The notes under the pieces were generated by a model. The model ran no database searches. It was given only the letters and a program-made list of their open reading frames with translations, and was not told where the DNA came from. The translations under genes and the position numbers were made by a program. Shown in pieces: positions 1-8,075 of a stretch of DNA of 64,000 nt. The stretch comes from JANXYW01 sp031400455. GTDB lineage: Bacteria > Chloroflexota > Dehalococcoidia > DSTF01 > JACRBR01. Location: NCBI GenBank assembly GCA_031400455.1, contig JANNPX010000046.1, positions 40,450 to 104,449 of the forward strand. The letters run 5' to 3'. Every line of letters starts with the position of its first letter. Positions within the stretch are counted from its first letter, which is position 1.

Positions 1-165
1 GAGCGGCGCCCGCGTAGGCGGATGTATCGCGTGACTGCCGAAGGCGAAAGGGCGGTGCCCAGCATGACTGAGCCGACAGAGGCTCCGGTTCCGATGAGAA
101 GCCTCAGGGACGAAACCGGTGGTGGGCGCGGCATCGCCGCGGTAGAGAACGCGGCGTATCTATGA
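1..165 (+). CDS. C-terminal end of a PadR-like transcriptional regulator (partial)
   Basis: The reading frame is open from base 1 and ends at TGA 163-165. The first residues read ERRPRRRMYRVTAEGERAV, which matches the wing of PadR-family winged-helix regulators (a basic stretch, then Y-R-x-T-x-E-G). About 30 further residues follow with no recognisable motif. The stop overlaps the ATG of the next gene (ATGA at 162-165), so the two are probably translationally coupled. PadR genes often precede a membrane protein they regulate, which fits the neighbour. Only 54 residues are visible and the DNA-binding helix lies outside the window, so the family call rests on the short wing motif. Confidence 0.5.
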   Translation, partial: ERRPRRRMYRVTAEGERAVPSMTEPTEAPVPMRSLRDETGGGRGIAAVENAAYL

Positions 166-746
166 GGCATCAACAAGCGCAGCCGCCGTTTGGCGTATCG
201 GCACGCACGCTCGCCGTCGGGGCCTCGATCTTGAGCGGAGTCGCGTGGCTGGCGTGGGAGCTCTCGCGCCGCTTCTGGGCTGACGGCGCCTCCAGCGATT
301 GCGCGGCTCCCGCCGACTTCTTTAACGACGCAACGTTCGCGGTGGCGAACCTGGCCGCGGCCGTTGCCTTGGCATCATCGTCTCTGCTGCTGCATGGCGC
401 ACTCCGATGGGTCGCTCTCGCCGCGGCGACTGGTGCCGTCGCGACCGGGATCGGAAATTCGGTCGAGCACTGCGTGGCGGAGCCCTTCTTCCTGCTATAC
501 GTCGCAGGTGCGCTCACGTATACGCTTGCGACGTGCGTGCTCGCGGCAGGGCTTCTGCTCACGGGTCAGCTAGGGCGCTGGCCTGGTCTCTTGCTCGGTG
601 TCGCAGCACTTGGGGGGTTGATGTTGGGGGGGGCTGAACGCGGCGGCGCAGCGGTGACCGGCGTGGCCTGGCTGCTATTCGGCGTATTGTTGATCGTGAT
701 GACCAGCAGTGAGAGATCGACTAACGGGATCGAACAATCGCTTTGA
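162..746 (+). CDS. Multi-pass membrane protein of unknown function
   Basis: The product has 194 residues and about six hydrophobic segments (roughly residues 15-35, 60-78, 80-100, 110-130, 135-155 and 160-180). Two cysteines lie in the first loop (SDCAAP) and before segment four (EHCVAE), and may be paired outside the membrane. No catalytic motif is seen. The start overlaps the stop of the upstream PadR-like gene by four bases. The arrangement resembles PadR/membrane-protein pairs, in which the regulator responds to a ligand or stress and controls the membrane partner. The function is not recognisable from sequence. Confidence 0.7.
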   Translation: MRHQQAQPPFGVSARTLAVGASILSGVAWLAWELSRRFWADGASSDCAAPADFFNDATFAVANLAAAVALASSSLLLHGALRWVALAAATGAVATGIGNSVEHCVAEPFFLLYVAGALTYTLATCVLAAGLLLTGQLGRWPGLLLGVAALGGLMLGGAERGGAAVTGVAWLLFGVLLIVMTSSERSTNGIEQSL

Positions 747-747
747 G

Positions 748-800
748 GCACGCCCGGCGGGATTCGAACCTGCGACCGTCGGATTAGACTCCGGTGCTCA
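748..800 (-). pseudogene. 3'-half fragment of a tRNA-Arg gene
   Basis: On the minus strand this stretch repeats the T-arm, variable loop and anticodon arm of the intact tRNA-Arg(TCT) found at 62871-62946. Bases 761-788 match it exactly. The next bases differ by a two-base change at the anticodon loop edge, and similarity ends after the GAGC of the D stem. The 5' acceptor strand and D loop are missing and the 3' acceptor bases do not pair, so it cannot be a functional tRNA. It could be an attachment-site remnant or a decayed gene copy. Confidence 0.7.
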
Positions 801-811
801 GCCGGCACGAT

Positions 812-1642
812 TTACCGGTCGAGCACGCGCTCGGCGCGGTCCAGCTGCCGGGGGACATCCTCGGGGCGTTGGCGGATCGCCCAGTCCGTGCGACGGAGCG
901 CCATGTGCGCGACGTACGCCCGCAGCACGTGCGGCTCGACGAGCGCCTCGACCCGATCCCAGATCTGTTGGCCGTGACCGTCGAGGTCGAACGCGAATGC
1001 CACCAGGTCGTAGCGGTGATCGCCCCAACACGCACCCTCCCAGTCGACGATCCCGGTGAGCGTGCCGTCATCGACGGCGAGCACGTTGTCGGTGTGCAGG
1101 TCGTAGTGGACGAGCCCGCTCGTCGCGAACGATGACGGCTCGGCATCGGCGCCGATCGCCTCGATGGAGTCGATGATGCGCCGGGCGCGATCGGAGTGCG
1201 TCCGGAGCGAGTCGTGCTGCGCCCCGCCGTCTTCGCCGACCGTGAGGGTGTGGATCACGAACTCACCCCATCCCTGCGGCGCTGGCGCCGCCGCTGGACC
1301 GGCGATGCCGGCTGCCGCGCTGACGCACTCGATCATCCGGTCGACCAGTTGCGGCGGCCAGGTCGGGAACGATCGTCCCGGCAGCACCTGCTGTGCGGAG
1401 AGCGTCCACCCGTCGACGGCGCGCACGAACGGGTACTCGGGCACCGGCACGCCACGCGAGCGCAGCACGTCGAGCGCGGGCAGGAGCACCGCATAGCGGT
1501 CGGCCATGCCCTCGTCGGCGACCCACTTCAGCAGGACGCGCTCACCATCGGCAGCGATGGCGAACCACGCGCCGCCCGACTCGCCCCCGGGTGCACGGCC
1601 CTCCAACTGGAAGCCGAGGTCGCGCAGCTGCTCCGCGTTCAC
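812..1642 (-). CDS. Aminoglycoside phosphotransferase (APH) family kinase
   Basis: The 276-residue protein has the hallmarks of the APH/choline-kinase fold. An N-terminal lobe carries a lysine for ATP (VLLKW, about residue 39). The catalytic loop is HYDLHTDNVL (about 179-188, with the catalytic Asp and the metal-binding Asn). The metal-binding aspartate follows in IVDWEGACWGDHRYDL. The substrate cannot be read from the sequence: members phosphorylate antibiotics, sugars, choline or homoserine. It lies four bases downstream of the DHFR-like gene on the same strand, suggesting one transcript. Two other APH-like genes occur in the window (51785 and 54416) and are not close duplicates. Confidence 0.85.
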   Translation of the reverse strand: MNAEQLRDLGFQLEGRAPGGESGGAWFAIAADGERVLLKWVADEGMADRYAVLLPALDVLRSRGVPVPEYPFVRAVDGWTLSAQQVLPGRSFPTWPPQLVDRMIECVSAAAGIAGPAAAPAPQGWGEFVIHTLTVGEDGGAQHDSLRTHSDRARRIIDSIEAIGADAEPSSFATSGLVHYDLHTDNVLAVDDGTLTGIVDWEGACWGDHRYDLVAFAFDLDGHGQQIWDRVEALVEPHVLRAYVAHMALRRTDWAIRQRPEDVPRQLDRAERVLDR

Positions 1643-1646
1643 GTCG

Positions 1647-2237
<591 letters not shown>

Positions 2238-2316
2238 GTACTCGTCCTGGAAGTTCCAGATCGTATTGAGCGCATAGTGCCGCGCCACGCCGCACGCCAG
2301 ATTCAATTGGGTGGTT

Positions 2317-2392
2317 TGGTGGGCCCTCAGGGACTCGAACCCTGGACCGACGGATTAAAAGTCCGCTGCTCTACCAACTGAGCTAAGGGCCC
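2317..2392 (-). tRNA. tRNA-Lys (anticodon TTT)
   Basis: The minus strand folds as a complete cloverleaf. The 7-bp acceptor stem is GGGCCCT with AGGGCCC. The D arm is GCTC...GAGC, the anticodon stem GCGGA/TCCGT has loop CTTTTAA, and the T arm CAGGG/CCCTG encloses TTCGAGT. The CCA end is encoded in the DNA. The anticodon TTT reads lysine codons. Confidence 0.97.
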
Positions 2393-2477
2393 GCCGTCAC
2401 GATTGTAGCAAGCGATAGAAGACGCAGCGGGCGCCCGATCGGGCGCCCGCTCTTCCAACCAGTGTTGTGTGCCTCCG

Positions 2478-3926
2478 CTACGGCGCGGCTGTTGCCGTCG
2501 CGACCGGTGGCGTCGCCGTCTCAGTTGCGGTCGGCGGCGGTGGGATGAGGGCGATGCTCTGCATCACGTACCACGGGATGTCCGACGCATTGCCGTAGCC
2601 CGTGCGCAGCACGTCGCGGTCGGCGACGAATGTCCCGCCGTCGTTCGTGATGCGCATCTGCACTTCGTCGAACTGGCCGTTCCTGCTGGCGAACCACCAC
2701 ATGTCGCCGTTCAGCGTGTTGATGATGATCAGCGACGAACCGTCCTGGTTCGAGAACTTGATCAGCTCGGGCACTCCCGACTCCGGCGCGCCGTCGAGTT
2801 TCCAGCCATCGGCAGAACTTGGCACCAGGATCGTCAGCGATCCGGCCGTCACAGAGAACAGCTTGACGCCGTTGCGCGTCTCCACCGGCTCCGCGCTGAT
2901 CACGATGTCTGTCGTCGCGAGCAGCGGCGTCGTGGACGGCGCGGGCTCAGTCGCGGCTGGCGTCGTGGCCGTTCCCGGTGTCGTGTCGGCCGGCGGAGAT
3001 GCTTCCGGCGTCGCGGTCTCCGTCGGCGCGGGAGTCGACGTCGATGTCAGCGGAACGGACGGCGTCAGCACCGCCGGCAGGCGCTCCGGATCGCCGAAGA
3101 AAATGATCTGCTTTGAGACAGCCTGGCCCGTCTTCGACACGTCGACGGCCGCGCTCAGGTTGTCCTGCGCACCCGGCGCGATCTGCGTCGTGGCCAGCAC
3201 TTCCTGCTGCTTCTCAGTGACCTGCTCCAGTCGCGCGGCCTCATCGCTATCCCAGCCACCGTCTTTGGCGTCGTCGATGAGCGGTTGCGTCTGCTCGACG
3301 AGTCGGTCCAGCACGCCCGGGCCGATGATCTTCCCGCGCTTCGTCAGCTGTTCGATCTCGCTGACGCGCTCCTCGGCGATGTCGAGCTTCACGCTGCGCT
3401 TCGCATCGTCGGTGAGCGCCAGCGAAACGCGCACGCGCTCGGTCTGAAGCTTGATCGGGTACTGCCAGTCGCCCGGCAGCGCCGCGCTGGCGGACGAGAC
3501 GGTGTACGTCGACGCGCCGAGCAGCGCGACGACCGCTGCCATGCCGCCGGCAAGCGCGCGGAACGGCGAATCGAACAGCGGTACGCGCCGCGGTGCTCGC
3601 TGCGTTGCGCGCTCTCCGAGCTTCATCCGCTGCGCCGTCATCAGGAAGCGCACGCGCGCCGCGGCGAAGAATGTCGGCGACGGCTCGATGTCCATGGCCT
3701 CTTGCAGGCGCTGACCGCTCGCAATGAGGAAGCGCTCGCGCGCCTTCGCGGCGAACTCCGCCCGCGGCTGCACGTCGTACGCACGCGCCGTCATCGACGC
3801 GACGAGCAGCAACGGCCGCAGTTCGGTCGCGTGCTCCGGGTTGTGCCGGAGACACTCGTCGAGATCCCAGCGACCCTGACTCAGGGCCTCCAGGCACTCG
3901 TGCAACCGTGTCTCGAACTCCGTCAT
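2478..3926 (-). CDS. DUF5667-type membrane protein, putative anti-sigma factor
   Basis: The 482-residue protein has a soluble N-terminal part (residues 1-130) rich in Leu and Arg that resembles the DUF5667/anti-sigma region of Chloroflexota proteins. One membrane segment follows at about 137-160. An extracytoplasmic helical region comes next (DDAKRSVKLDIAEERVSEIEQL), then a Thr/Pro/Ala-rich linker (about 290-340) and a C-terminal beta-rich domain ending in a TP-rich tail. The start codon overlaps the stop of the sigma gene by four bases, so the two are made together. Inference: it holds the ECF sigma factor at the membrane and releases it on an envelope signal. No zinc-binding HxxxCxxC motif is present. 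Confidence 0.8.
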   Translation of the reverse strand: MTEFETRLHECLEALSQGRWDLDECLRHNPEHATELRPLLLVASMTARAYDVQPRAEFAAKARERFLIASGQRLQEAMDIEPSPTFFAAARVRFLMTAQRMKLGERATQRAPRRVPLFDSPFRALAGGMAAVVALLGASTYTVSSASAALPGDWQYPIKLQTERVRVSLALTDDAKRSVKLDIAEERVSEIEQLTKRGKIIGPGVLDRLVEQTQPLIDDAKDGGWDSDEAARLEQVTEKQQEVLATTQIAPGAQDNLSAAVDVSKTGQAVSKQIIFFGDPERLPAVLTPSVPLTSTSTPAPTETATPEASPPADTTPGTATTPAATEPAPSTTPLLATTDIVISAEPVETRNGVKLFSVTAGSLTILVPSSADGWKLDGAPESGVPELIKFSNQDGSSLIIINTLNGDMWWFASRNGQFDEVQMRITNDGGTFVADRDVLRTGYGNASDIPWYVMQSIALIPPPPTATETATPPVATATAAP

Positions 3927-4561
3927 AGCTCCCGTATCGTCCCTGTCCCGTTTGTCGCCGGGATCAACATCTTCTGCAACTTCGCTACAGCTTTATGCTG
4001 CAGCGCCTTGATATTTCCTTCGCGCTTGCCCAGCGCCTTCGCCGTATCGGCGATCGACAACCCCGACCCGAATCGGAGCGCGATCACCTCGCGCTGGGCC
4101 TCCGGCAGCAACGCCGATGCCCGCCGCACTTCCTCGATTGTGAGCCGCTCCTCGACCGAGGTCGCCAGATCGGGCCGGCCGTCCACCATGTCCTCGGACA
4201 GCTCGGAGGTCGCGCCGCCCCGTTGGGCGCTCTTGCGATAGTGCGTGGCAATGCAGTTGTGGGCGATGCGGAAGATCCAGGACGAGAAGGGGACCTCGCG
4301 CCAGCGGAAGTCGCTGATCGCGCCCAGCATTTTGAGAAAGACCTCTTCGGTCAGATCCTCGGCTTCGGACGGATGCCCGACCCGCGCCATCACATAGCGG
4401 TAGACGCGGGGCATGTACCAGTCGTAGATGTCCGCCAGTGCCTGCTGATCGCCCGTGCGGGCACGATCCACCGTCGTTCGCTCCAGATCGGGCGCGATCG
4501 ATGGGTAGGACGGGAAATCCACCCCCGAAACCTCGTTTCTGAACGAAGCCATAGAGGGCAT
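3923..4561 (-). CDS. ECF-family RNA polymerase sigma factor
   Basis: The 212-residue protein carries sigma region 2 (ALADIYDWYMPRVYRYVMAR, then EAEDLTEEVFLKM and PFSSWIFRIAHN, about residues 41-115). It also carries region 4 (LPEAQREVIALRFGSGLSIAD with the helix-turn-helix AKALGKREGNIKALQHKAV, about 150-195). This is the standard two-domain ECF layout. The four-base overlap with the following DUF5667 gene marks a sigma/anti-sigma unit. A second in-frame ATG lies three codons downstream (4552). Target promoters cannot be named. Confidence 0.93.
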   Translation of the reverse strand: MPSMASFRNEVSGVDFPSYPSIAPDLERTTVDRARTGDQQALADIYDWYMPRVYRYVMARVGHPSEAEDLTEEVFLKMLGAISDFRWREVPFSSWIFRIAHNCIATHYRKSAQRGGATSELSEDMVDGRPDLATSVEERLTIEEVRRASALLPEAQREVIALRFGSGLSIADTAKALGKREGNIKALQHKAVAKLQKMLIPATNGTGTIREL

Positions 4562-4663
4562 GGTACCCGCTGCATTCTGAAGGCGTCCACGAGCCAGTTC
4601 GATACATCTGCCAGTAGAACGCCCTGATAAGGGAAAAGGTTAACGATAAGTGACACCGATTTT

Positions 4664-4690
4664 GAATCTGAACCCGTCAATCTCAGATTC
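4664..4690. repeat. 8-bp inverted repeat between sigma gene and O-antigen-ligase gene
   Basis: GAATCTGA (4664-4671) and TCAGATTC (4683-4690) are perfect complements separated by 11 bases. On the minus strand the loop contains TTGACG, a possible -35 element of the sigma-factor promoter. The repeat could be an operator there, or a weak hairpin at the end of the gene finishing at 4736. Neither strand shows a clear U-tract after the stem. Confidence 0.45.
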
Positions 4691-4735
4691 GAGGCTCCGG
4701 TGTGAGGGTACGGTGTCGGGAGGGATCCGTCGGCG

Positions 4736-7369
4736 CTACCGCCCCGCGTCCCGCTCCCAGCGCGCGAGCGACGCCACCGCCGCGGCGTATGGCCGCGGCA
4801 CCGCCGTCGACCAGTCGCCCGGGATCATCGCGAACACCGGCGAGACGCGGCCGTAGCGCATGCGGTAGTACAGCACTGACACGATGTCGTTCTGGATGCT
4901 GCTGCCCTGCGTCTTCAGCAACTCTTCCGCACGGTCGCGCACCTGCGACGGCACCTCGCCCGCGGCGTACGAATCGCCGAGTAGCTGCGCCGACTCGAGC
5001 TGGTCGAGCTGCGAGCCGACCACCCACTGATGGCGCGCCTCATCGAGATCGCCCTGCGCCTGGTACCAGCGCCCCAGCTCCGTGCGCGCCAGGCCGAAGT
5101 CCGGCTGGCGGTTCACGGCATAGTCGAGGTGGCCGAACGCCGCCTCCATATTGCCCTGCTGCATCTCGATGCGCGCCATGCTCACGCGCAGCGTCAGGTC
5201 GTTCGTGCCGCCCGTGAAGAGCAGGTACTGGCAGCCCTTCGCCGCGCCGTCGAGTCCATCGAGCGATGACTGCGGGTCGAAGCGACGACCCTCCACCAGG
5301 TACGCGCCGAACGTGCACGGGTTGATGCCGATCACCGACGCCTTCAGGATCTCGTCGAGATGCTCGCGCCGGAACGCCGTCCCCTGCCAGAACGTCGAGT
5401 TCGCCAGCCCGGCGTCCATCGAGATCACCTGCCCGTACGTGCTGACAGCGTCCGTCGTGCGGCCGAGATCCTCGTACACCTCGCCGGCCACCAGCACCGG
5501 CGCAACGTGATACGTCGAGAGCCGCACGATCTGCGCCTGCGCCGCCGCCTCGTCGTCGCGTCCGGTCCACTCGTACACTCGCGCGAGGTTCGCGCGCGCA
5601 AGATCGCTGCGGCTGTCCAGCTCGACCGCGCGTTCCAGGTGGATGCGCGCCCGGTCGAGCATCGCGTCGTCCTTGCGGCCGCCGAAGTCATACGCCCCGG
5701 CCTGTGCCTGCCCCAGCATGAGCTGGTACACCGGCATGCTTGAGTCGTCGTTCACCGCCGCCTGCAACCGTTCGATGGCGCCGGGCTCGCCGTTGTTGAG
5801 ATGCTCCATCCCGCGCCAGTACTGCCGGTGCGCCAGATCGACGCGATACCACCCCACCAGCGGCACCGCGATCAGCACCAGCAGCAGCGCGCGCGCGGCG
5901 ATCCCGGCCCATGCCGTAGGGGCACGCGGTGGCGTGCCCTCTCCGTCCGGTGCCGCTGCCTTCGCCGCGCCCACCGACTCCATGTAATTCCGCACGATGA
6001 TCGCGCCCACGAACGCCAGCGCGATCGCCGGCGCCTTCCAGATGTTGCCCGCGTCCACCTGGTTGTGCGTCGCGAACCCGATCAGCGCGCCGCCGCACGC
6101 CACCGCGAGCAGCCGCTGCTCCAGCGAACCGCCGCGCCACGTGCGCCACAGTACATACGCCGTCGCCGCGGCGAGTACCGCCACCGCCAGCAGTCCCGCC
6201 AGCCCCGTATCGTCGGCGAGCTGCAGAAAGCCGTTGTGCGCGTGCTGCGTGTGGACGACGAACTGGGCCGCGTGCTTGCTGTACTGCGGGAACAGCAGGC
6301 CGAAGACGTTCGGCCCTGCGCCCGTCAGCGGGTGGTCGCTGAAGATGTCACGGCCAACCTGCCACGCGTCCTGTCGCGCCGATAGCGACGATCGAAACAG
6401 CCAGCCCGGCCGCGTCGATGAGCGCGAGATGAATGCCAGCGTGCCGAATACGACCAGCGCCATCGCGCCGCCGACGGTCGCCAGCGCCGTCGGCGTCAAT
6501 CCCGCCGGCACGAAGGTCTCCCACGTTACGGGGCGGCCCTCGCGCTCGCGTTCGTACATGCGGATCGTCAGCCACGCGCCGGCAATCGTGAACACTCCGC
6601 CGGCCGCCACGCCCGCCCAGCCACCGCGCGACAGCGTCAGGAAGATCGCCCAGGCACCGACGAACAGCCCGCTGAACGCGGCCGCTCGTTCCCATCGCGA
6701 CGCGGAACGATACGCGTACAGCGCGAAGAATGGGATGAACATCGTTAGCAGCATCGCCAGCACATTCGGGTGATCGCTGACGTCGTGGACCCGCGGCACC
6801 GTCGCCGGGAAGATGTTGTTCGCGCTCAACCCGTCGACCTTGCTTGCCAGCCGCAGGTAGTCGGCGTAATCGTTGCCCACCACCCACAGCGCGTAGATGG
6901 AAAGCGCGGCGCCGGCGAGCATGAACGCTCGGCGAAGTTGTGCGGCGCTCAAGAACGGCAGGTCCGCCAGCGCGTAGAACGCGATGATCGCCCCGCCCAC
7001 CTGCAGTGACGGCTCCAGGCTCGCCCGCCAGCTCAGCGACGCATACGTCGCCAGCGCGTACGCGGCGATCACGCCCAGTATCGGCAGATCCAGCGGCGAT
7101 CCGCCGGGCAGGCGGCGTGCGATCGCGAGATACAGCACGTACACCATCGCGACCGCTCCGACCATGATGTGCAGCGTCAGCGTGCGAGGAAAGACGTGCA
7201 GCGTCAGTTGCGGCATGCCGGTGAAGAAGAAGTAGCCGGCCCACGCACCCGCGAGCGCCATCGCCACCAGACGTAGCGCGGCCTGTGCCCGCGCGGCGCC
7301 ATCGGAGGAAGTCGGTGCATGCGAAGGACGTGCGGCGTCTTCGCTCGGCAGACGGGGGCCTGCGGTCAC
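4736..7369 (-). CDS. O-antigen ligase (Wzy_C)-like membrane protein with C-terminal TPR domain
   Basis: The start chosen is GTG at 7369, which is preceded on the minus strand by GGAGG with five bases of spacing. A longer frame exists but would run through the divergent lipoprotein gene. The 877-residue protein has about 12 membrane helices over residues 30-520. The Wzy_C signature (SARQDAW, then HPLTGAGPNVFG and QHAHNGFLQ, about residues 320-385) is seen in O-antigen ligases, polymerases and related glycosyl transferases. Residues 545-870 form helical repeats typical of TPRs (ARANLARVYEWTGRDDEAAA, then LGRWYQAQGDLDEARHQW). It probably transfers or polymerises a lipid-linked glycan at the outer face of the membrane. 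Acceptor and glycan are unknown. Confidence 0.85.
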   Translation of the reverse strand: MTAGPRLPSEDAARPSHAPTSSDGAARAQAALRLVAMALAGAWAGYFFFTGMPQLTLHVFPRTLTLHIMVGAVAMVYVLYLAIARRLPGGSPLDLPILGVIAAYALATYASLSWRASLEPSLQVGGAIIAFYALADLPFLSAAQLRRAFMLAGAALSIYALWVVGNDYADYLRLASKVDGLSANNIFPATVPRVHDVSDHPNVLAMLLTMFIPFFALYAYRSASRWERAAAFSGLFVGAWAIFLTLSRGGWAGVAAGGVFTIAGAWLTIRMYEREREGRPVTWETFVPAGLTPTALATVGGAMALVVFGTLAFISRSSTRPGWLFRSSLSARQDAWQVGRDIFSDHPLTGAGPNVFGLLFPQYSKHAAQFVVHTQHAHNGFLQLADDTGLAGLLAVAVLAAATAYVLWRTWRGGSLEQRLLAVACGGALIGFATHNQVDAGNIWKAPAIALAFVGAIIVRNYMESVGAAKAAAPDGEGTPPRAPTAWAGIAARALLLVLIAVPLVGWYRVDLAHRQYWRGMEHLNNGEPGAIERLQAAVNDDSSMPVYQLMLGQAQAGAYDFGGRKDDAMLDRARIHLERAVELDSRSDLARANLARVYEWTGRDDEAAAQAQIVRLSTYHVAPVLVAGEVYEDLGRTTDAVSTYGQVISMDAGLANSTFWQGTAFRREHLDEILKASVIGINPCTFGAYLVEGRRFDPQSSLDGLDGAAKGCQYLLFTGGTNDLTLRVSMARIEMQQGNMEAAFGHLDYAVNRQPDFGLARTELGRWYQAQGDLDEARHQWVVGSQLDQLESAQLLGDSYAAGEVPSQVRDRAEELLKTQGSSIQNDIVSVLYYRMRYGRVSPVFAMIPGDWSTAVPRPYAAAVASLARWERDAGR

Positions 7370-7401
7370 ATACTCCTCCGTATCGATGTTCGGGCGAAGT
7401 G

Positions 7402-7407
7402 TATCAT
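7402..7407 (+). promoter_or_regulatory. -10 box of a probable leaderless promoter
   Basis: TATCAT lies eight bases before the ATG of the DUF192 lipoprotein gene and no ribosome-binding site is present. Transcription would begin at or next to the start codon. Confidence 0.5.
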
Positions 7408-7415
7408 GGGCTCCG

Positions 7416-7943
7416 ATGCCCAGATGCACCGTCGCGCTCACGTTCGTGCTTCTTGCTGTGCTGTGCGCGGCGTGTTCTGGATCGTCGTCCGCAACGCGCA
7501 CTGCGACACACACGACCGCACCCGCGACTGCCACTCTCACCCCGGTGCAATTCGGTGCCGCACAACTCCGCATCGAATCAGCATCCGGCGCGCGCGTCAT
7601 AGAGGTGGAAGTCGCGACCACGCCCGCGCAGACTGAGCGCGGCCTCGGCTATCGCGACACCCTTGCACCGGATGCCGGCATGGTCTTCGACCTGCTCACG
7701 AACCGCGCGCCCGGCTTCTGGATGAAGGGCATGCGCTTCCCCCTCGACATGGTGTGGATCGGCGAGGACAAGCGCGTCGTCGCCATCACGGCGGGCGTCC
7801 AGCCCCAGCCTGGGGCGCCGGACAGCCAGCTTCTCCGCTACCCGCCGCCCATTGCAGTTCGCTACGTTCTTGAACTGAACGCGGGCGCCGCCGAGCGCCT
7901 CGGCATCGTAACTGGCACGCAGCTCAGCTTCGAGTTGCCCTGA
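7416..7943 (+). CDS. DUF192-family lipoprotein
   Basis: The 175-residue product begins with a lipoprotein signal peptide (hydrophobic core VALTFVLLAVLCAAC, lipobox LCAAC with the modified Cys at about residue 20). A Ser/Thr-rich linker follows. The DUF192 domain includes TTPAQTERGLGYRDTL, GMVFDL, FWMKGMRFPLDMVWI and the C-terminal YVLELNAGAAERLGI. DUF192 is a small conserved domain of unknown biochemical role. The start at 7416 is preferred over an ATG ten codons upstream because of the -10 box at 7402-7407. The gene diverges from the O-antigen-ligase-like gene, and their promoters share about 45 bases. Confidence 0.88.
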   Translation: MPRCTVALTFVLLAVLCAACSGSSSATRTATHTTAPATATLTPVQFGAAQLRIESASGARVIEVEVATTPAQTERGLGYRDTLAPDAGMVFDLLTNRAPGFWMKGMRFPLDMVWIGEDKRVVAITAGVQPQPGAPDSQLLRYPPPIAVRYVLELNAGAAERLGIVTGTQLSFELP

Positions 7944-8004
7944 TTCGTGCGGGAATCGCAAGGGCGCGGCGAGAATTCTGCGCGAATTCCATGTTCGAAT
8001 GTGA

Positions 8005-8032
8005 TTGCCGGGCTCCCCAATCGTAGTAGAAT
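8005..8032 (+). promoter_or_regulatory. Promoter of the peptide ABC transporter operon
   Basis: TTGCCG (8005-8010), a 16-base spacer and TAGAAT (8027-8032) precede the binding-protein gene. A short hairpin (CCGAG/CTCGG) follows in the leader, then GAGGAGGG at 8063-8070 as ribosome-binding site. Confidence 0.55.
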
Positions 8033-8075
8033 CGTCTCCGAGGGAAGCTCGGCTTTCTAGTTGAGGAGGGAACCG

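Noticed and set aside
7370..7621. Longer N-terminus of the O-antigen-ligase-like protein
   Set aside because: It would run antisense through the DUF192 lipoprotein gene. GTG 7369 has GGAGG at the right distance.
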